Counted from the first letter of the stretch, positions 49,577 to 62,654 are shown. The stretch is 64,000 nt of DNA from Hermodice carunculata (GCA_964020975.1 OZ026612.1:58621169-58685168); one strand, 5' to 3'. The notes: generated by a model from the sequence alone, not told the origin. Numbers and translations: made by a program.

Positions 49577-52500
49577 TACCTCTCAACCACCATTGCCAAG
49601 ACCTCTGTGTCTGGGCATGACGCCCAACGAGGTGAGAAGCTTGTCTGCTCACTCTTGATCAAAAAAAACTAATGGTGACGTCATTGTGCACATGTCCCCC
49701 CCCCCCCGCCCCCGTATCTTCCTGCCTCTTTTGGGTGCCAGATCTGGCTTGCCTGTGCGAGTGAAGCTTTGTGAACTTTGGTTCATATTTACGTTAACGC
49801 ATTCTCCTTTGCGGAAAATCTTTTCTCAGCAGTCAGGGGAAGGAATACCTCTGGAAATGTAAGTGCAAAGTTGGTGTTTGACTTGTGCTTTTCTTTTTCA
49901 AGATGGCATCCCATGCAGATCGCAAAGAGAAGGATAGCGGTGCACACCAGGCTATTGCTTCCTCTTGGAGGCAATCCATTGGTGACGAGGATTCCATTAG
50001 ATCTTAGTCTTCTTCCTTGTTAGACTGTGGACAAAAGTTGGATCCCAGGAATAAGTACATGGTGGCCTGGGACGACCATCTACGTCGTAATGGATGTTGG
50101 CTGCAGTTGGGTCAGGTGTGCTCTGGTGAACATACCTGCAAGTACTGCAGTAATTGGGCAGAGGACAAATGGCTGCTCTTTGAGCATGCACTGAGGAAGT
50201 CCGATTGTGCAAGGCTTAGAAGGTTGGCCACTAGGACCTTAAAACGCAAGGCCACCGTGATGGAGTCCGTTGAGTCCTCACCGGATAAGACTCCCCATGG
50301 GCAAAAGAAGAGGCATAGGCTTGATTCAGCTTGTCTGCCATCCTCTTTGTCACATGTGCCTCATATGTCGTTAGGGAAAGAGTGTAGACTTGCGTCGGCT
50401 CATCCACAGTCCCCTCTGATAGACGTCTCTTCACCCGATTCCTCTTGGGAGATGGTGAGAAGATGTCAGAGTCGAAAATCATTTAGTAAGGCACCTCTTG
50501 GTGGACCTGAACCCACCATTTCCGCCCTACCGGCACCCACCCATGCTCTTGGCACCTATCCCAAGGTGGTCTCAGCCTTGAAAGCAATTTCTCACAGCAC
50601 GGAACAACAGGCTTGGTTGCTACTTGCTCTGCTCGCCCCTTCTCAGCCAACAGTGCCTTCTCGGGAGTCCGCTCCTAAGAAACCTGTCAAGTGGCGTTTG
50701 GAGCTGCTGAGATCTAAGTCCTTTGGGTCCGAGCGCTCGGAAAAGTGCTCAACACCACAAACCGGTGCACCTGGCTTGGAAGCCTTTGGGCCAACAACCT
50801 GGGATCCCAGGTATGGCAAGCAGGTACCCCAGCCAGTCTGGGCGTCCGGATCCAAGCACTCAGACTGTGGGTCCAAGGTCCCTGCTACTGCACTGGGTGC
50901 CCAGCAAGTACCCAGAACTCCCAGATCTGGGAGCTTGGGCGGAAAATGATGGCACAGAGGTCATAAAAGGAAGACTCCCAGGAAGGAAGATACTTCTGCT
51001 GCCACTGGGCCCTTGGCCCCGGTGGCGGTGGCACCCCTGCCCCGGGTGGAACCTCCTGCCAGCTATTCTACCATAGCACCGGCAGTCCCTGCTGCACCTT
51101 TGGTGGCTCCGCCACCTAGTGAGAAGTTGGTGATTCCGCTCGTTCCATCCTTTGAGCCGGGTACTTGGCCTCACTCTCTCCAGCGGCAGGGAGACCAAGA
51201 GCTTCGGGATGAACAGCGGTTGCGGGAGGAGGCTTCGTCTTCTCCCGCATTGGCCACCGCTATGGTAGCCAAGCCTGAGTCGACTCTGTCGGTTGAGCAG
51301 CTTGCTGCTTCTGCCTTGAGTCAACTGTCCCTCGGACCTCAGGCCCGGGAACATACTGAGATCCCACCGGAATAGCCCTGCCAGCAGATTTCTCAGTCGG
51401 CAGCAGCGGAGGTACTGGCTAGCGGCCGAGTGGAGTCTCAGCCAGAACACCATGCTGACTCAGCAGGACACTGTGCCTGCTGTGGACCATGAGATCTTGG
51501 CGTATGAGCCCTCTACAGTATCTACTCTCCCTTGGGGAGATCAGGTAGACCTGGCGGAGGCGGAGGCGGCCACCTCTTTGGAGGTCCCCGCTACCCCAAC
51601 GCAGGGCGTGGTGACAGATCCCCGGCTGTCACAAGTGGCCGCCCCATTGTCCGCAGAGGATTCGTTGTTTGATGAGGCTTTGGGCATGTATGCTCCCCTC
51701 ATGAGTCCTGAGTCTTCGGACATAGACTCAGAGGTGGAGAATGAGCTACTGATGTCAGACTCCTCTGACACCAGATCTCGGCCTGGATCAAGAGCTCACT
51801 GCTCATGGCAGAGGCTTCAGCCCCTGCACCCATGGACATGGCACCTGCCCCTGCTAAGGGTTGTGACCATGTCAAGGCCCTCATCCAGAGCTTGGTGGGC
51901 GATCAAGCGGTGGTCCCATCAACGGAGGAGAGGTCGGGTGCAGTTGCGCTGTGTTCTTGGGGCTTGTCTCTAGAATACACGTGGCAATGGATGCCCATAC
52001 CTTTCTTGCCCTTCATCGCTGAGTTTTACCACCAGCTGACGGCCAAGACTCAAGGCACACGGGTTGCCGTTGAGCTACCGACGTTTGGCTACTTGAGGCA
52101 GGGGCTTCTCCTCCCTAAGCCGGATGTTCAGGGGAGGTTGTATTTGGCGCCAGAACAGATCTACCCATCCGGTTCACTGCCATTGGACCTTGATTGGGAG
52201 GAATTTGATTTTCGGCAGCCTGGGGCCATCACTGTGTCCGCAAAGGACTACTAACGGTTGGAGGAAGATGCCCGAGGCTCTGTCCTTGCGGTGTCATACT
52301 CTGACTTCTCGTTGGCTGCCTTGGGGTCTCTCCTGGAGGACCTCAAGGGCTCTGTGCAGGTCACAGAGGCAGTGCAAGACTGGTTGGACCAGGCCACGCT
52401 ACTTGAGACTTCGTTGTCGTGAGTGGTAGATCACCAGGTCCATACCGCTTGCATACTCAAAGCCAACCTCTGTCTTTTGCGGAGGGATGCATTCCTCCAG

Positions 52501-54268
52501 GGTCAGAAGCTGCCTGACTTGATAATTCACAGAGCGGGGCCACTCTTCTCAGGAACTTTGTTTGGAGGAGAGATGGCGGATGTTGTTCGGTGGATGCAGG
52601 AGCTTCGGGCCAGCTCTGCTGAACAAGCATGTTGCAAGGCGCTGACTGACTCTGCTCTGTAGTTGTCATCCTTGGCCGCCACTGCCCCGATGCACGGTAC
52701 TTGCCAGAGCGCGTCAACCCGACCCCAGTCTTGTGCCCCTGCGGAGCAGCAACAACAGGGCAAAGGCGGACAGCGATCTGGGAAGGGCAAGCCTTCCGGT
52801 TGAGGGAAGAAGTCAGGGAAGCCTCAGCGTTCCTGCTTTTGAGCTCCCAGAAGATGTCTCAGGATTGCCTACTGCCACGTCATTAGACTTCATGCAGCGC
52901 CCAGTCGGCGGTTGCATCGCCGCCTTTCTCGGACAATGGGAGTCTATTACAGAAGACTCGTTCGTCCTAAACATCCTGAGACATGGCTACACGCTGCCAT
53001 TCGGCGAGGCGAAGACAGCCCTCCCTTAAGCAGAGAGTCATGGTGGTTCAGTCCATCCACCTCAGAACCCAAAGCATTGGCATTCCTAGAGGTGGTTCAA
53101 AAGCTTTGGAGCCAGTAGAGGATCACGGTTAGCCCGGCTTCTACAACCACCTTTTTCTCGTCCCCAAGTGGGACAGCGGATGGCGCCCTGTCATAGACCT
53201 GTTGACGCTGAATACTTATCTGGAAGTCCCGCCGGACAGGCTCAGAGGATGGAGGCGTGCCCTTCTTCTACCTCTTAGTAACCCACGTAAGGAGCAAGTC
53301 GGCCAATATATGATTTCATTGTGGATTAGGCAGACCATCCTTGAGGCCTACAAGACAGCGCTGGACAGGCCTGGTGCCCTACAGCTGGTCTGGGCTAGAG
53401 CACACGAGTTAAGAGTCTTCAATGCCAACTGGGGTGCCCTGTGGAATGTTGTGGTTGTCGACATTCTGGGGGCCTGCCACTGGCGATTGTCTACAACTTT
53501 AGCCAAACACTACTTGCGGGACATGATGGTGCTTGAGGATGGCATGTCCGCCTTTGCAGGCGTAGCGGGCTCCTTTGCATCGGTTCCGATACTCATCCGT
53601 TAGGCCTTTCCGATCCCATCTGAGCTGCCACAAGATCTCCGGTACCGATGGAACTTTAGCTTGAAATGGATTACGCTTTGCCACGAGGTGAGCAGTAGTC
53701 AGGTTGGCTGGGGGAGCACCGGGGGGTCCATTACGGTTCCATGCGGGTCGGTTAGGAGGGTTTTGGGTTCAGCTGGATTCTGCTGTTGGTGGCCCCATCG
53801 CCATGAGGCTCTGGGGTTTTCCCTTCAGATGTGGCCTCTTCACTCGGACCAATGGCTTGCCCCCAGGCTGTCGGTCCTGTGGTTATGAGATCAGTGTAGC
53901 TGTGACGATTAGCCCCCACCAGTACGTTTGTATATCGGCAATGGTTGTTGAGAGGTAACAATACGTAATTAATATGGAATATTTGAAGTAATATTAGTAT
54001 TAATAAATACACTTACCTTCCAACCACTGGAGAAGCCCACCTGACCATCTCCGCATTCCTCTTTCAAGCTATTTTCACTGACCCCTGGCCAAAAGAGGAA
54101 GGAAGATACAGGGCACATGTGCACAATGACATCACCATTAGTTCCACATGGACCAAGAGATGGCGCCACGGGACTGTCAGGTTTTGATCAGGAGTGAGCA
54201 GACAAGCTTCTCATCTGGTTGGGTGTCAGCCCAGACACAGAGGTCTTGGCAATAGTGGTTGAGAGGTA
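49577..54268 (+). mobile_element. DIRS-like retroelement fossil, copy 3, with both inverted terminal repeats
   Basis: The left inverted terminal repeat (49,577-49,734) is the reverse complement of the right one (54,089-54,268). The outermost bases read 'tacctctcaaccac' on the left and 'gtggttgagaggta' on the right. An internal complementary region at about 53,937-53,975 repeats the outer end in the orientation expected of DIRS elements. Parts in order: a short leader that looks spliced (a pyrimidine tract plus AG just before ATG at 49,903), a gag-like region to about 52,250, a stretch like the start of a reverse transcriptase near 53,180, and the end of a tyrosine recombinase near 53,390-53,550. 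At 4.7 kb it is shorter than typical autonomous members, and most polymerase sequence is not represented. The copy is broken, with several breaks; the near-identical tail shared with copy 1 reflects the segmental duplication. Confidence 0.85.
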
Positions 54269-55104
54269 AGACTACTTATTAATACTTTTGACCCCTCAAA
54301 TGATTTTACCTTGACTAGGCCTAATATTCTATACCCTAGCCCACGCCAACCAGTTGTGTGTGTGTGTGTGTAAACACTTCATAGAATAGCTGAGTGTCAT
54401 GTGCCAAAATTGGGTCACTGTGACTTATTTCTTGCCTTTTCACCCCACAATGTTTCAACTTGTGCTATGCTAGCCATGTTCCCTATTCCGTAAGGATTGA
54501 TTCTACCACATTTGGTGGCTGGACACTTCAAGGCATAGGGGTGTGTCACGCGCTGAATTGGGTCACTCTGACCTTCATCTTTGACCTCTTATACTGTTTT
54601 AGCTTGTCAAGGCCATACTTCATATACGGTAACTACTAACATGTACACCTACCATGGTGTGTTGACAAATTATAAGTTTGGGATGTGATGCACACCAACA
54701 TTGGGTCTACTGTATTATCTATTTCCCGATGGGAGATTATGTATTGCTATGCAATACTTGATTTTGTTTAAAGTGACCTACACTGAGACATTATTCGGTC
54801 ACTTGTGACATTAATTTACTGATATTGTTTCAAAGAATGTTGCAGATTATATAAATATTTATATTTTTAATTAAATTTGTTATGTTAAGCAAAACATGAT
54901 GCTGAAAAGTTGAAAAGATCACTTTTGTTCTTTGCAGTGAATTGAACTGTTGGTGAAACATGTGACTGGTCAGGCATTTTAACAGATAGGTGATATTTAT
55001 AATGACTTTCATTTGTTAAATCAGGTTAAGTTGAAAGCGTAGTTTCATTTTGTTTCCATTCAAGCCAATTTTTCAATGAAAGTAAAAGAATTGTGTCATC
55101 TCAG
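54269..55104. other. Duplicated non-coding spacer (partner 42,441-43,276)
   Basis: Differs from its partner by only a handful of substitutions. No gene. Confidence 0.6.
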
Positions 55105-56538
55105 CCATCTAGTGAGCAGTTGGCGATTCCGCTCGTTCCATCTTTTGAGCAGGGTACCCTGCCTCACTCTCTCAAGCAGGCAGTCGGACCAAGATATTCA
55201 GGAGGAGGCTCTGTCTTCTCCCCCATTGGCCACTGCTATGGTAGCCGAGCCTGAGTTGACTCTGTTGGTGGAGCACCTTGCTGCTTCTGCCTTGAGTCAA
55301 CTCTCCCTCGGACCTCAGGCCCAGAAACTCCCTGAGATCCCACCTGAACAGCCCTGCCAGCAGATTTCTCAGTTGGTGGCAGCGGAGGTCCAGGCCAGCA
55401 GCCGAGTGGAGTCTCAGCCAGATCATCAGGCCCACCCGACTCAGCAGGACTCTGTGCCTGCGGTGGACCAGGAGATCTTGGGGTATGAGCCCTCCACACT
55501 AGCTGGTATCCCTTGGGGAGATCAGGTAGACTCGGCGGAGGCGGCCACCCCTTCGGAGGTCCCCGCTACTCCAACACCGGGTGTGGTGACAGATCCCAGG
55601 CTGTCTCAAGCAGCTGCCCCATCGCCCACGGAGGATTCGTTGTTTGATGAGGCTTTGGGCGCACGTGCTCCCTTCGTGAATCCGGAGTCTTCAGACATAG
55701 ACTTAGAGGTGGAGAATGATCTACTGATGTCAGACTTGTCTGACACCAGATCTTGGCCTGGTCGAGAGCTCACCGCTCATGGCCAGGGTCGCGGCAGAGG
55801 TTTCAGCCCCTGCACCCATGGACATGGCACCTGCCCCTGCTAAGGGTTTTGACCATGTCAAGGCCCTTATCCAGAGCTTGGTAGGCAATCAAGCAGTGGT
55901 CCCACCAATAGAGGAGAGGTCGGGTGCAGTTGCGCTGTCTTCTCGGGGCTTGTCCCTAGAATACACAAGGCAACGGCACCCTTCTCTTTCCCCTCCTTCA
56001 TCGCTGAGTTTTACCACCAGCTGACTGCCAAGACTCAAGGCACACGGGTTCTCGTTGAGCCACCGACATCTGGCTACTTGAGGCAGGGGCTTCTCCTTTC
56101 TAAGCCGGACATTCAGGGGAGGTTGTATTCGGTGCCAGAACAGATCTACCCATCCAGTTCACTGCTGGTGACCTTGATTGGGAGGAATTTGATTCTCGGC
56201 AGCCGAAGGCCATCACTGTGTCCACAGAGGCCTGCCGATGATTGGAGGAAGATGCCGGAGGCTCTGTCCTTGCGTCGCCGTACTCTGACGTCTCGTTGGC
56301 TGCCTTGGGGTCTCTCCTGGAGGACCTCAAGGGCTCTGTGCAGGTCACAGAGGCAGTGTCAGACTGGTTGAACCAGGTGATGTTACTTGCGACTTTGTTG
56401 TCACGAGCAGTCAATCACCAGGTCCGTACTGTTTGCACACTCAAGGCTAACCTCTGTCTGTTGCGGAGGGATGCCTTACTCCAGGGTCAGAAGCTGCCTG
56501 ACCCAATAATTTGCAGAACAAGAACAGGGCGGCTCTTG
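55105..56538 (+). mobile_element. DIRS-like fossil fragment, copy 4 (duplicate of copy 2)
   Basis: Near-identical to 43,277-44,710 through the segmental duplication, not through a separate insertion. It has the same gag-like segment and no terminal repeats. Broken. Confidence 0.75.
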
Positions 56539-56836
56539 AAGGGAATGTGCAAAATAATTAAGTATAAAGAGTACCTTGGCCACTGATCCTATATACGCTG
56601 ACGGAGACCTAAGATAATATTGAACACTATCGAGCGCATCATGTGTTCAAAAAGATTTGTTTCAGCATTTTATCCAGGCTTGTATACCCGACGTTGTACA
56701 TGCTGTACTTTGTTGACAAACATCACCTTACGAGGTACGGTCAGGTACAAACATTGCAGGCATTAGTATATAGAATAGGTGCACCCAGGTATATATTTTA
56801 TACAGCAACGTGGACAACATATATGGACATATACAC

Positions 56837-56890
56837 ATGTATGTATGTATGTATGTATGTATGTATGTATGTGTGTATGTATGTATGTAT
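56837..56890. repeat. (ATGT)n microsatellite, distal copy
   Basis: Shorter counterpart of the array at 45,009-45,086, with the same interruption. Confidence 0.95.
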
Positions 56891-57626
56891 AGGCCTATAG
56901 TAAGATAACCATGAGTGTCGTAGTTGTTTCCTTGTATCAAACAATTTACATATTGAACAACTGGATGGCCGTCGTCTTGGGTGGGTGCTACTCATTTTAA
57001 TGATACTGAAAATTGCTGTAATTTTGTGTGCATAAATTTTCGCGATTTTTATAATTTGTGACATTTCACTGTGGCTTTAATTTCACTGTTTTGGACATAA
57101 TTCTTATTCAAACAATATTAAAATACTATTTCATTTCGTCTTTTTTATTTTATGGTTTTGTGCTGTCAGCGAAATAAGCGAAGATGAGAGTACAGCGAAA
57201 TTAAAGCAATTTACAGCATTTTAAAATCTATTCCGACAATTTGGAATATAAGGTACTTCTAGCATTATATTTTATGCAGTTTTATCAATAGGCTATATTG
57301 CATGGCTTTCATGAACCATCAATAGCTCCTGTGCCACATAGGCCTAGCAAACAAGTCCTTAACTCAATATAGGTTTGGGGGGTGGGGGGGTTAGGTCTGG
57401 TTTCAAAAGGTATTTCAAAATGTTTTGTGCTAACGACGGATTGAAGTGAGACAAAGCAAGAACACTGAGGCGTGTGGCATTGACTTCAGAGATCTGTTGA
57501 TCGGTTTGAACCACAAGGCCATCTCTGGACCATCCTTGCCCTAAAATGTGTCATCGTGGCCATGACATTGGTAGACCTGCATAAAGTGCAAGTGGTAAGA
57601 TCTAAAAGCAGCACAATTGCACCTAC

Positions 57627-57752
57627 CGCACCGTTTCTTGTCCTCGTCTGCATGGTTGTTGCAATCATTTACGCCGTCGCAAACCAACAAGAAGTTGATG
57701 CACCTCGGGATGACGTCGTTGCAGGAAAACTGATCTTCTGCACAACCGGTGC
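57627..57752 (-). CDS. LDL-receptor class A (LDLa) exon, distal copy
   Basis: Same splice borders as the proximal exon (acceptor tttcaaaag, donor TGCG|gtaggt), 126 nt, phase 1-1. It reads GTGCAEDQFSCNDVIPRC then INFLLVCDGVNDCNNHADED and KKRC. Six cysteines are retained; one residue of the calcium loop region changes from Asp to Asn relative to the proximal copy (GVDDC to GVNDC). It differs from the proximal exon by nine nucleotides, all replacement changes (eight codons), while the introns around it are nearly identical. Reading through the donor, a stop appears at 57,541-57,543, as expected for intron. The partner exons of this copy are not identified; LINE sequence lies only about 130 bp upstream in transcription order. 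Confidence 0.82.
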
Positions 57753-60043
57753 CTTTTGAAACACAAAATATTGTCTGTTCACGATGGAGAGTGTAGTGGA
57801 GGAAAAAACGGAGCTTATAATCTTCTCCTGAAGGAGGCATTATGAAGTGCGCATTATTAAGAGTCATCACTTTATTCTTATCCTAACTATATTCTCACCT
57901 CCATTTATTCCTGTATTCCACTGCTATGTTCCGCATCTCTTACAGTTCTTTCTGGGACTCTGCCATGAGTACAATGTCATCTGCAAAAGATACACCTGGG
58001 ATTTTCAGGGGCACCTACCTTTATTCCCTTATTAAACTCCATTAACTGGTCCCCCAACTCCTTAATATACAGGGCAAACAAAATCGGGGACAGCACACAT
58101 CCCTGCTTTAGACCTATGTCCAGGCAGGCATTCTCTACTTTTACCTTTCCTAATGAGAGTGTACAGTCTACATCTTTATACAATGTTTCAGAATTTCTAG
58201 AAAATTCCCAACAAATCCTAGTCCACTTAGTTTTTCCCGCAGGGCATCTCTCCATACCCTGTCATAAGCTTTCCTCACATCTAAGAAACCCATGAACTTT
58301 CCTTTGCTTCTGCCTTGCCAATTCTAACATCTAGGTCAATGTGAAGATGTGATCTCCTACCCTTCTGCCTGATCTCTATCCATTCTGAATTTCCCCCAGA
58401 AGTCCAAGCCTTTCGACTATTCTATTTAGTCTCCTGTACATTATCCTACTGAATGTTTTCCCCACATTTGATGAAATAGCATTGCCCCTACACTGATACT
58501 ATTGGCCCCCCTTGCCCTTCTTTGGAATATATGAATTCCTGAGTTTATTCCATTCCTTTGGTACTTGTCTTTTCTCAATAACCCTAATGAACCGCAACTG
58601 TAAACTATCCTCAATTTTTCTGGCCCTCTCTTCATGAATTCCGACAGTATGTCATCTGGTCCTGGAGCTTTGTGTGATCGCATCTGCTCAATTGCTATTT
58701 CAACTTCTATACTTCTGTCTCTGCCATACATCTCTGGACCCCTTTGATCCTGTGTGTATTCTGCTTGTCACCCTGGTACTGTTCCCTGACCCCAGTGCGG
58801 ATTATTAACTTCTTGCCAATGCTCCCTTAAAGCTTCCTGTATTTCTTTTTTGTTATCTGTTCTTTTCCCTCTGTGTGTGATTTCCTGTGCTTTATTCTGT
58901 TTCCACCGAAAAACCTGTTTCCAAAAGATGGTTGACCCATCTCCCCCATTTTCCATTATTTTCTTTGTCATTCTTTCATTGTTACTGCCTCTCCTTTTGG
59001 CTTTCATCTCTGCATTCCTTCTACATTCCATATACTGTCTCTTACCTTCTTCTGTCACACCTTCAGGGTATTTGTTTTTCCTGGGTAATCTCCATGCTCT
59101 ATTTTTAGCCCTCTTTCTTTTTATGGCAAATTTCAGCCCTGGGTCTATTCCATTCCCCAGACTTTCAACTGAAACTTTCTTTCTACCTATCTTTTCCTGT
59201 GCTACCTTAAGAATTCTTCTGATTAAATCCCCATTCATTTCCTGTACTTCCCCTTCATACTCCCATCTATTTTTCCATTCCCGCAATTCCAATTTTAGGC
59301 TTTCTTGATACTCTGTCCAGTCTGTTTCCTCCTTCATATCCCACATCCATTTAACCCCCCCCCCCCCCCCGCCTCTTTTTTTACACTGTATGTTAACTGA
59401 GACTATCATCCAGTTATGGTCACTGCCCATATCCAATCTACCTTCCTCATCTATTTCACATGCTTTTATCATTTGAAATACCTCACTGTCTACTAGAATA
59501 TAGTCAATTAATGTCCCTCTTTCTCCAGATGCTCATGTCCACTTTCCTTTGCATTGTAGGTCCCTATTAACTATCATCAGACCAAATTCCCTTTTGAACT
59601 TCAGGAACCTGGTTCCATGTCCATTGATTCCACTATCCCCTCCCTCAATACCACTCATTCCATTTCCTATGTGTCCATCAAAATCCCCTGCTATCATAAT
59701 CTGGTAGCCCTGCTGCTGAATATCACTAATCATCATTGTCATCCTATTCATATATCTGGTCATTCCATTTATTACGTAACCCCGTCGCGACCCACATACA
59801 CTACACCTATCGCTACTCTATTTCCATTTGACTCTATTCCTATCCACTGTAATTCATTTTTGATCTCACTACCATCTTCCCATCTGTTCTTCCAGATTTC
59901 ATGCCACTTCACCCCTTTCTTTATCAGAAACCCTACTTCTCCCTTTTTTTTGCCCACTCTCTCTTCCTTTAACTGGTCTATCATATCCTGCGGGGCCTGT
60001 CACTATTCCTGTCTCTTCTTTTCTAATATGTGTCTCTACTGGA

Positions 60044-62654
60044 CAGTCACACATGCGTCCCCATAATGAGTCTACACTTACTGTGAACATCCTCGGTATC
60101 AAAGTGTATCCATACTGAGCCAGCCAATCAGCATCCAGAAAAATCCAATATGGTGGACACAAAAACAACCAATGCATCTTTCATGTCCCAATCTTTAATA
60201 TTTGTATATAATCCGTAATTTACCAAATGAAAGCATAAATTGTGAATGTCTGATGCTTTTCGAGAGTTAATATGTTTATTTCATCTGTAAAATATCCATA
60301 GATTCAGCCCATAGGCCCAATCAGAGGCATCTCAAACATTCACTTTAAAGTGGTACCCCCCTAAAAATTCCAAAATGTCCTACTTTCAAATTAGCTAAAC
60401 TTGCTGGAGTATTTCCTTGAAACCCTAATCCCTTACATATTTGGAGACCTAGAATTCTACTGTGCCCAGAAATAATATCCCCTTTGCACTCAGCCCATTT
60501 GTTAGCTTTATGAACAAGGGAGTCTGAGATGACCTCATTTTCCCATATTTTTAAAGAGGGGTGGTCACTTTCTGGGGACATACACCCCTTATAGATCTTG
60601 ACATGGAATCACCATGTATGGCATTTCTGTACTGGAGGACAAATCTACTTTCATAAAATTGAGGTTAAAGGCCATTTTGGTCCACCCCTACATGGATGCA
60701 ACAAGAAATCCGACCCCACCGTCATTTCAACGGGGGACAGGCCCCCATCAGCAAAAATTAGCTAAAATCATAGGAAGACTGAAGATAAATGGCTCTAAGA
60801 TGACCTCATTTTCCCATATTTTAAAGAGGGGTGGTCACTTTCTGGGGACATACACCCCTTATAGATCTTGACATGGAATCACCATCTATGGCATTTCTGT
60901 ACTGGAGGACAAGTCTAACTGTCAACTTTCATAAAATTGAGTTTAACGGTCATTTTGGTCCACCCCTACATGAATGCAACAAGAAATCCGACCCCACCCT
61001 CATTTCAACGGGGGACAGGCCCCCACCAGCAAAAATTAGCTAAAATCATAGGAAGACTGAAAATAAATGGCTCAGAAAAATTTTAAAACATGGACCAAAA
61101 GCACATCTAACATATACATGAGTCACTTGTGTGCGCCAACTCCAATTAAAGACATTTGAGTTTAACCTACCCCCCCCCTCCCCAACAGAAAATCTGGAAA
61201 TTGAACTCTCCCTCATTCATCGTCTTCCAGGCCTATCCCCCTGGGTTCCATGGCCCAATGGTGCATATTTGTGGTCAGCAATTACATCCAGATGTGTAAC
61301 TGACTCCCCAGTCACAGTCATGTTTCCATCCTGAATGAAAATCACGCTGCAGACAGGCTTCCATGGGTCACATTTAGCTTCACCCTGTGTTGGGGTCCAA
61401 CTTTTTTGCTGTAATCTTTAACTGTTAATGTCTGTATAATCCTCAAAACTACACATCATCAACTCTGGCCCTTAGAAGAGAGCAATACAAGCAAAGAAAT
61501 AATTGGTTTGCAGCAGAAATTAACAATAAAATATGTGATATAAAAGTTGAAGGGGGAGGGTCACATGACCCAAATCGGGCAATCTGATTGGCTTACATGG
61601 GCAACTGGCTCTAAGTGTCATGGATACTGGTAAACAGATGCCATCGTGCTGATGGTTCTTCATGGAATTTATGTGAGTGTTTTTATAATTTAAATGAGAA
61701 AACATTGTATTGCTGGGTACAAAGTATCATGACATAATTCACCACATACCAACAGAGAAAAGCCACCAAAAAGGCTGTTGTCAGGTAAATCACCTTACAC
61801 AAGGGAAAAAAAAGAAATCCTTGCATGTAGGATCCTTGCTACATCTGTAGGTGTCCTAGCTTCCCTTGATTACACTATAACTCGATAAAACCAAGCTATA
61901 CCCCCCCACAAATACATTGGTTCCCTGCCTTGAGAGACCACCTTCCTTGAAAGACCACATTTTCAACATACTTTGCTCAGTACTTTTCTTGTTATTTTTA
62001 CCTCCTTTGAGAGACCACCTGTCTTAAAACACCACAATTTGGTCATCCCTAGGGGTGGTCTTACAAGTGAGTTTTCACTCTAAAAGATTTCAAGTAAACT
62101 TAAAATGATAACCCAATCAAGGATGGCAAACACCTATAAATAAAAAAGATCTTGATACTGAGTGAATAGTGATCCCTAACTGTGTGAGTCATTGATAAAT
62201 AAAATACAAAATTCTATCTATCCATGAGTCTTAACTATAGAAGCATATAATTATATGCATGTATCTGTCTGCTGAACTTCAACATGTTAACTACATTTCC
62301 TAATCACAGAATTAACAAGTAATAATTTCAGGGATTCAGCAAAAACGTGTTTCATTTCAATTTAGCGGCAAGTGAAATATGATATTCAGTGGCTTCCTGT
62401 ATATCTATCTCATTTCAGTGTTAAACTAAACAAATACTTCAGTGGTTGCAGTACATCCTTTTGCCCACACAACATTAGTCTCCTCACACTTGAGATATTA
62501 CCCTACTAGTATGTTAATTAATTGGCATGCCATACTATTAGTCGGGCCCACATGCTTGTGTATGGTCACATGGGCACTCCCGATGCCAAACCGAGGCCCT
62601 GGTAAGAGCCCCTAAGACTAGATTGACCCAAAAACACGCATGTGGGCCTGACTG
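60044..62654. mobile_element. Non-autonomous DNA-transposon-like insertion with inverted ends and 3-bp target duplication
   Basis: The element interrupts the LINE endonuclease codons exactly. On the plus strand LINE sequence ends '...ctactgga', the insert runs from 'cagtcacacatgcgtcc' to 'cacgcatgtgggcctgactg', and LINE sequence resumes 'gga gctataat'. GGA (60,041-60,043 and 62,655-62,657) is thus a 3-bp target-site duplication, and removing one copy plus the insert restores an uninterrupted DIIAPVETHIR reading. Both ends begin CAGTCA and share CATGCGT about 10-13 bp in. A further inverted copy of the right end, 'gtcgggcccacatgcttgtg', starts at about 62,543. No transposase is encoded in the 2.6 kb. 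A 3-bp duplication is compatible with PIF/Harbinger or CACTA-type elements, but neither terminal sequence is a standard match. Confidence 0.85.
60528..61074. repeat. 271-bp tandem duplication inside the DNA-transposon-like insert
   Basis: 'gatgacctcattttcccat' at 60,528 recurs at 60,799, and the two units remain about 95 percent similar to 61,074, sharing 'ggggacatacaccccttata' and 'caacgggggacaggccccca'. The second unit has a small insertion near 60,917. It may represent subterminal-type internal repeats of the transposon or a later duplication. Confidence 0.9.

Larger units (their letters stand above)
51065..57883. repeat. Distal copy of the large tandem segmental duplication
   Basis: Partner of 39,019-46,082. 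Identity starts abruptly at 'ttctaccatag' inside DIRS copy 3 and ends abruptly at 'cattattaagagtcatcact' plus 14 bp, directly against LINE sequence. Confidence 0.95.

Noticed and set aside
58850-59308. Plus-strand 152-codon hydrophobic frame resembling a membrane protein
   Set aside because: It lies antisense to the LINE ORF2 endonuclease region, whose motifs are clear on the minus strand; a hydrophobic antisense frame is expected opposite Lys/Glu-rich coding sequence.
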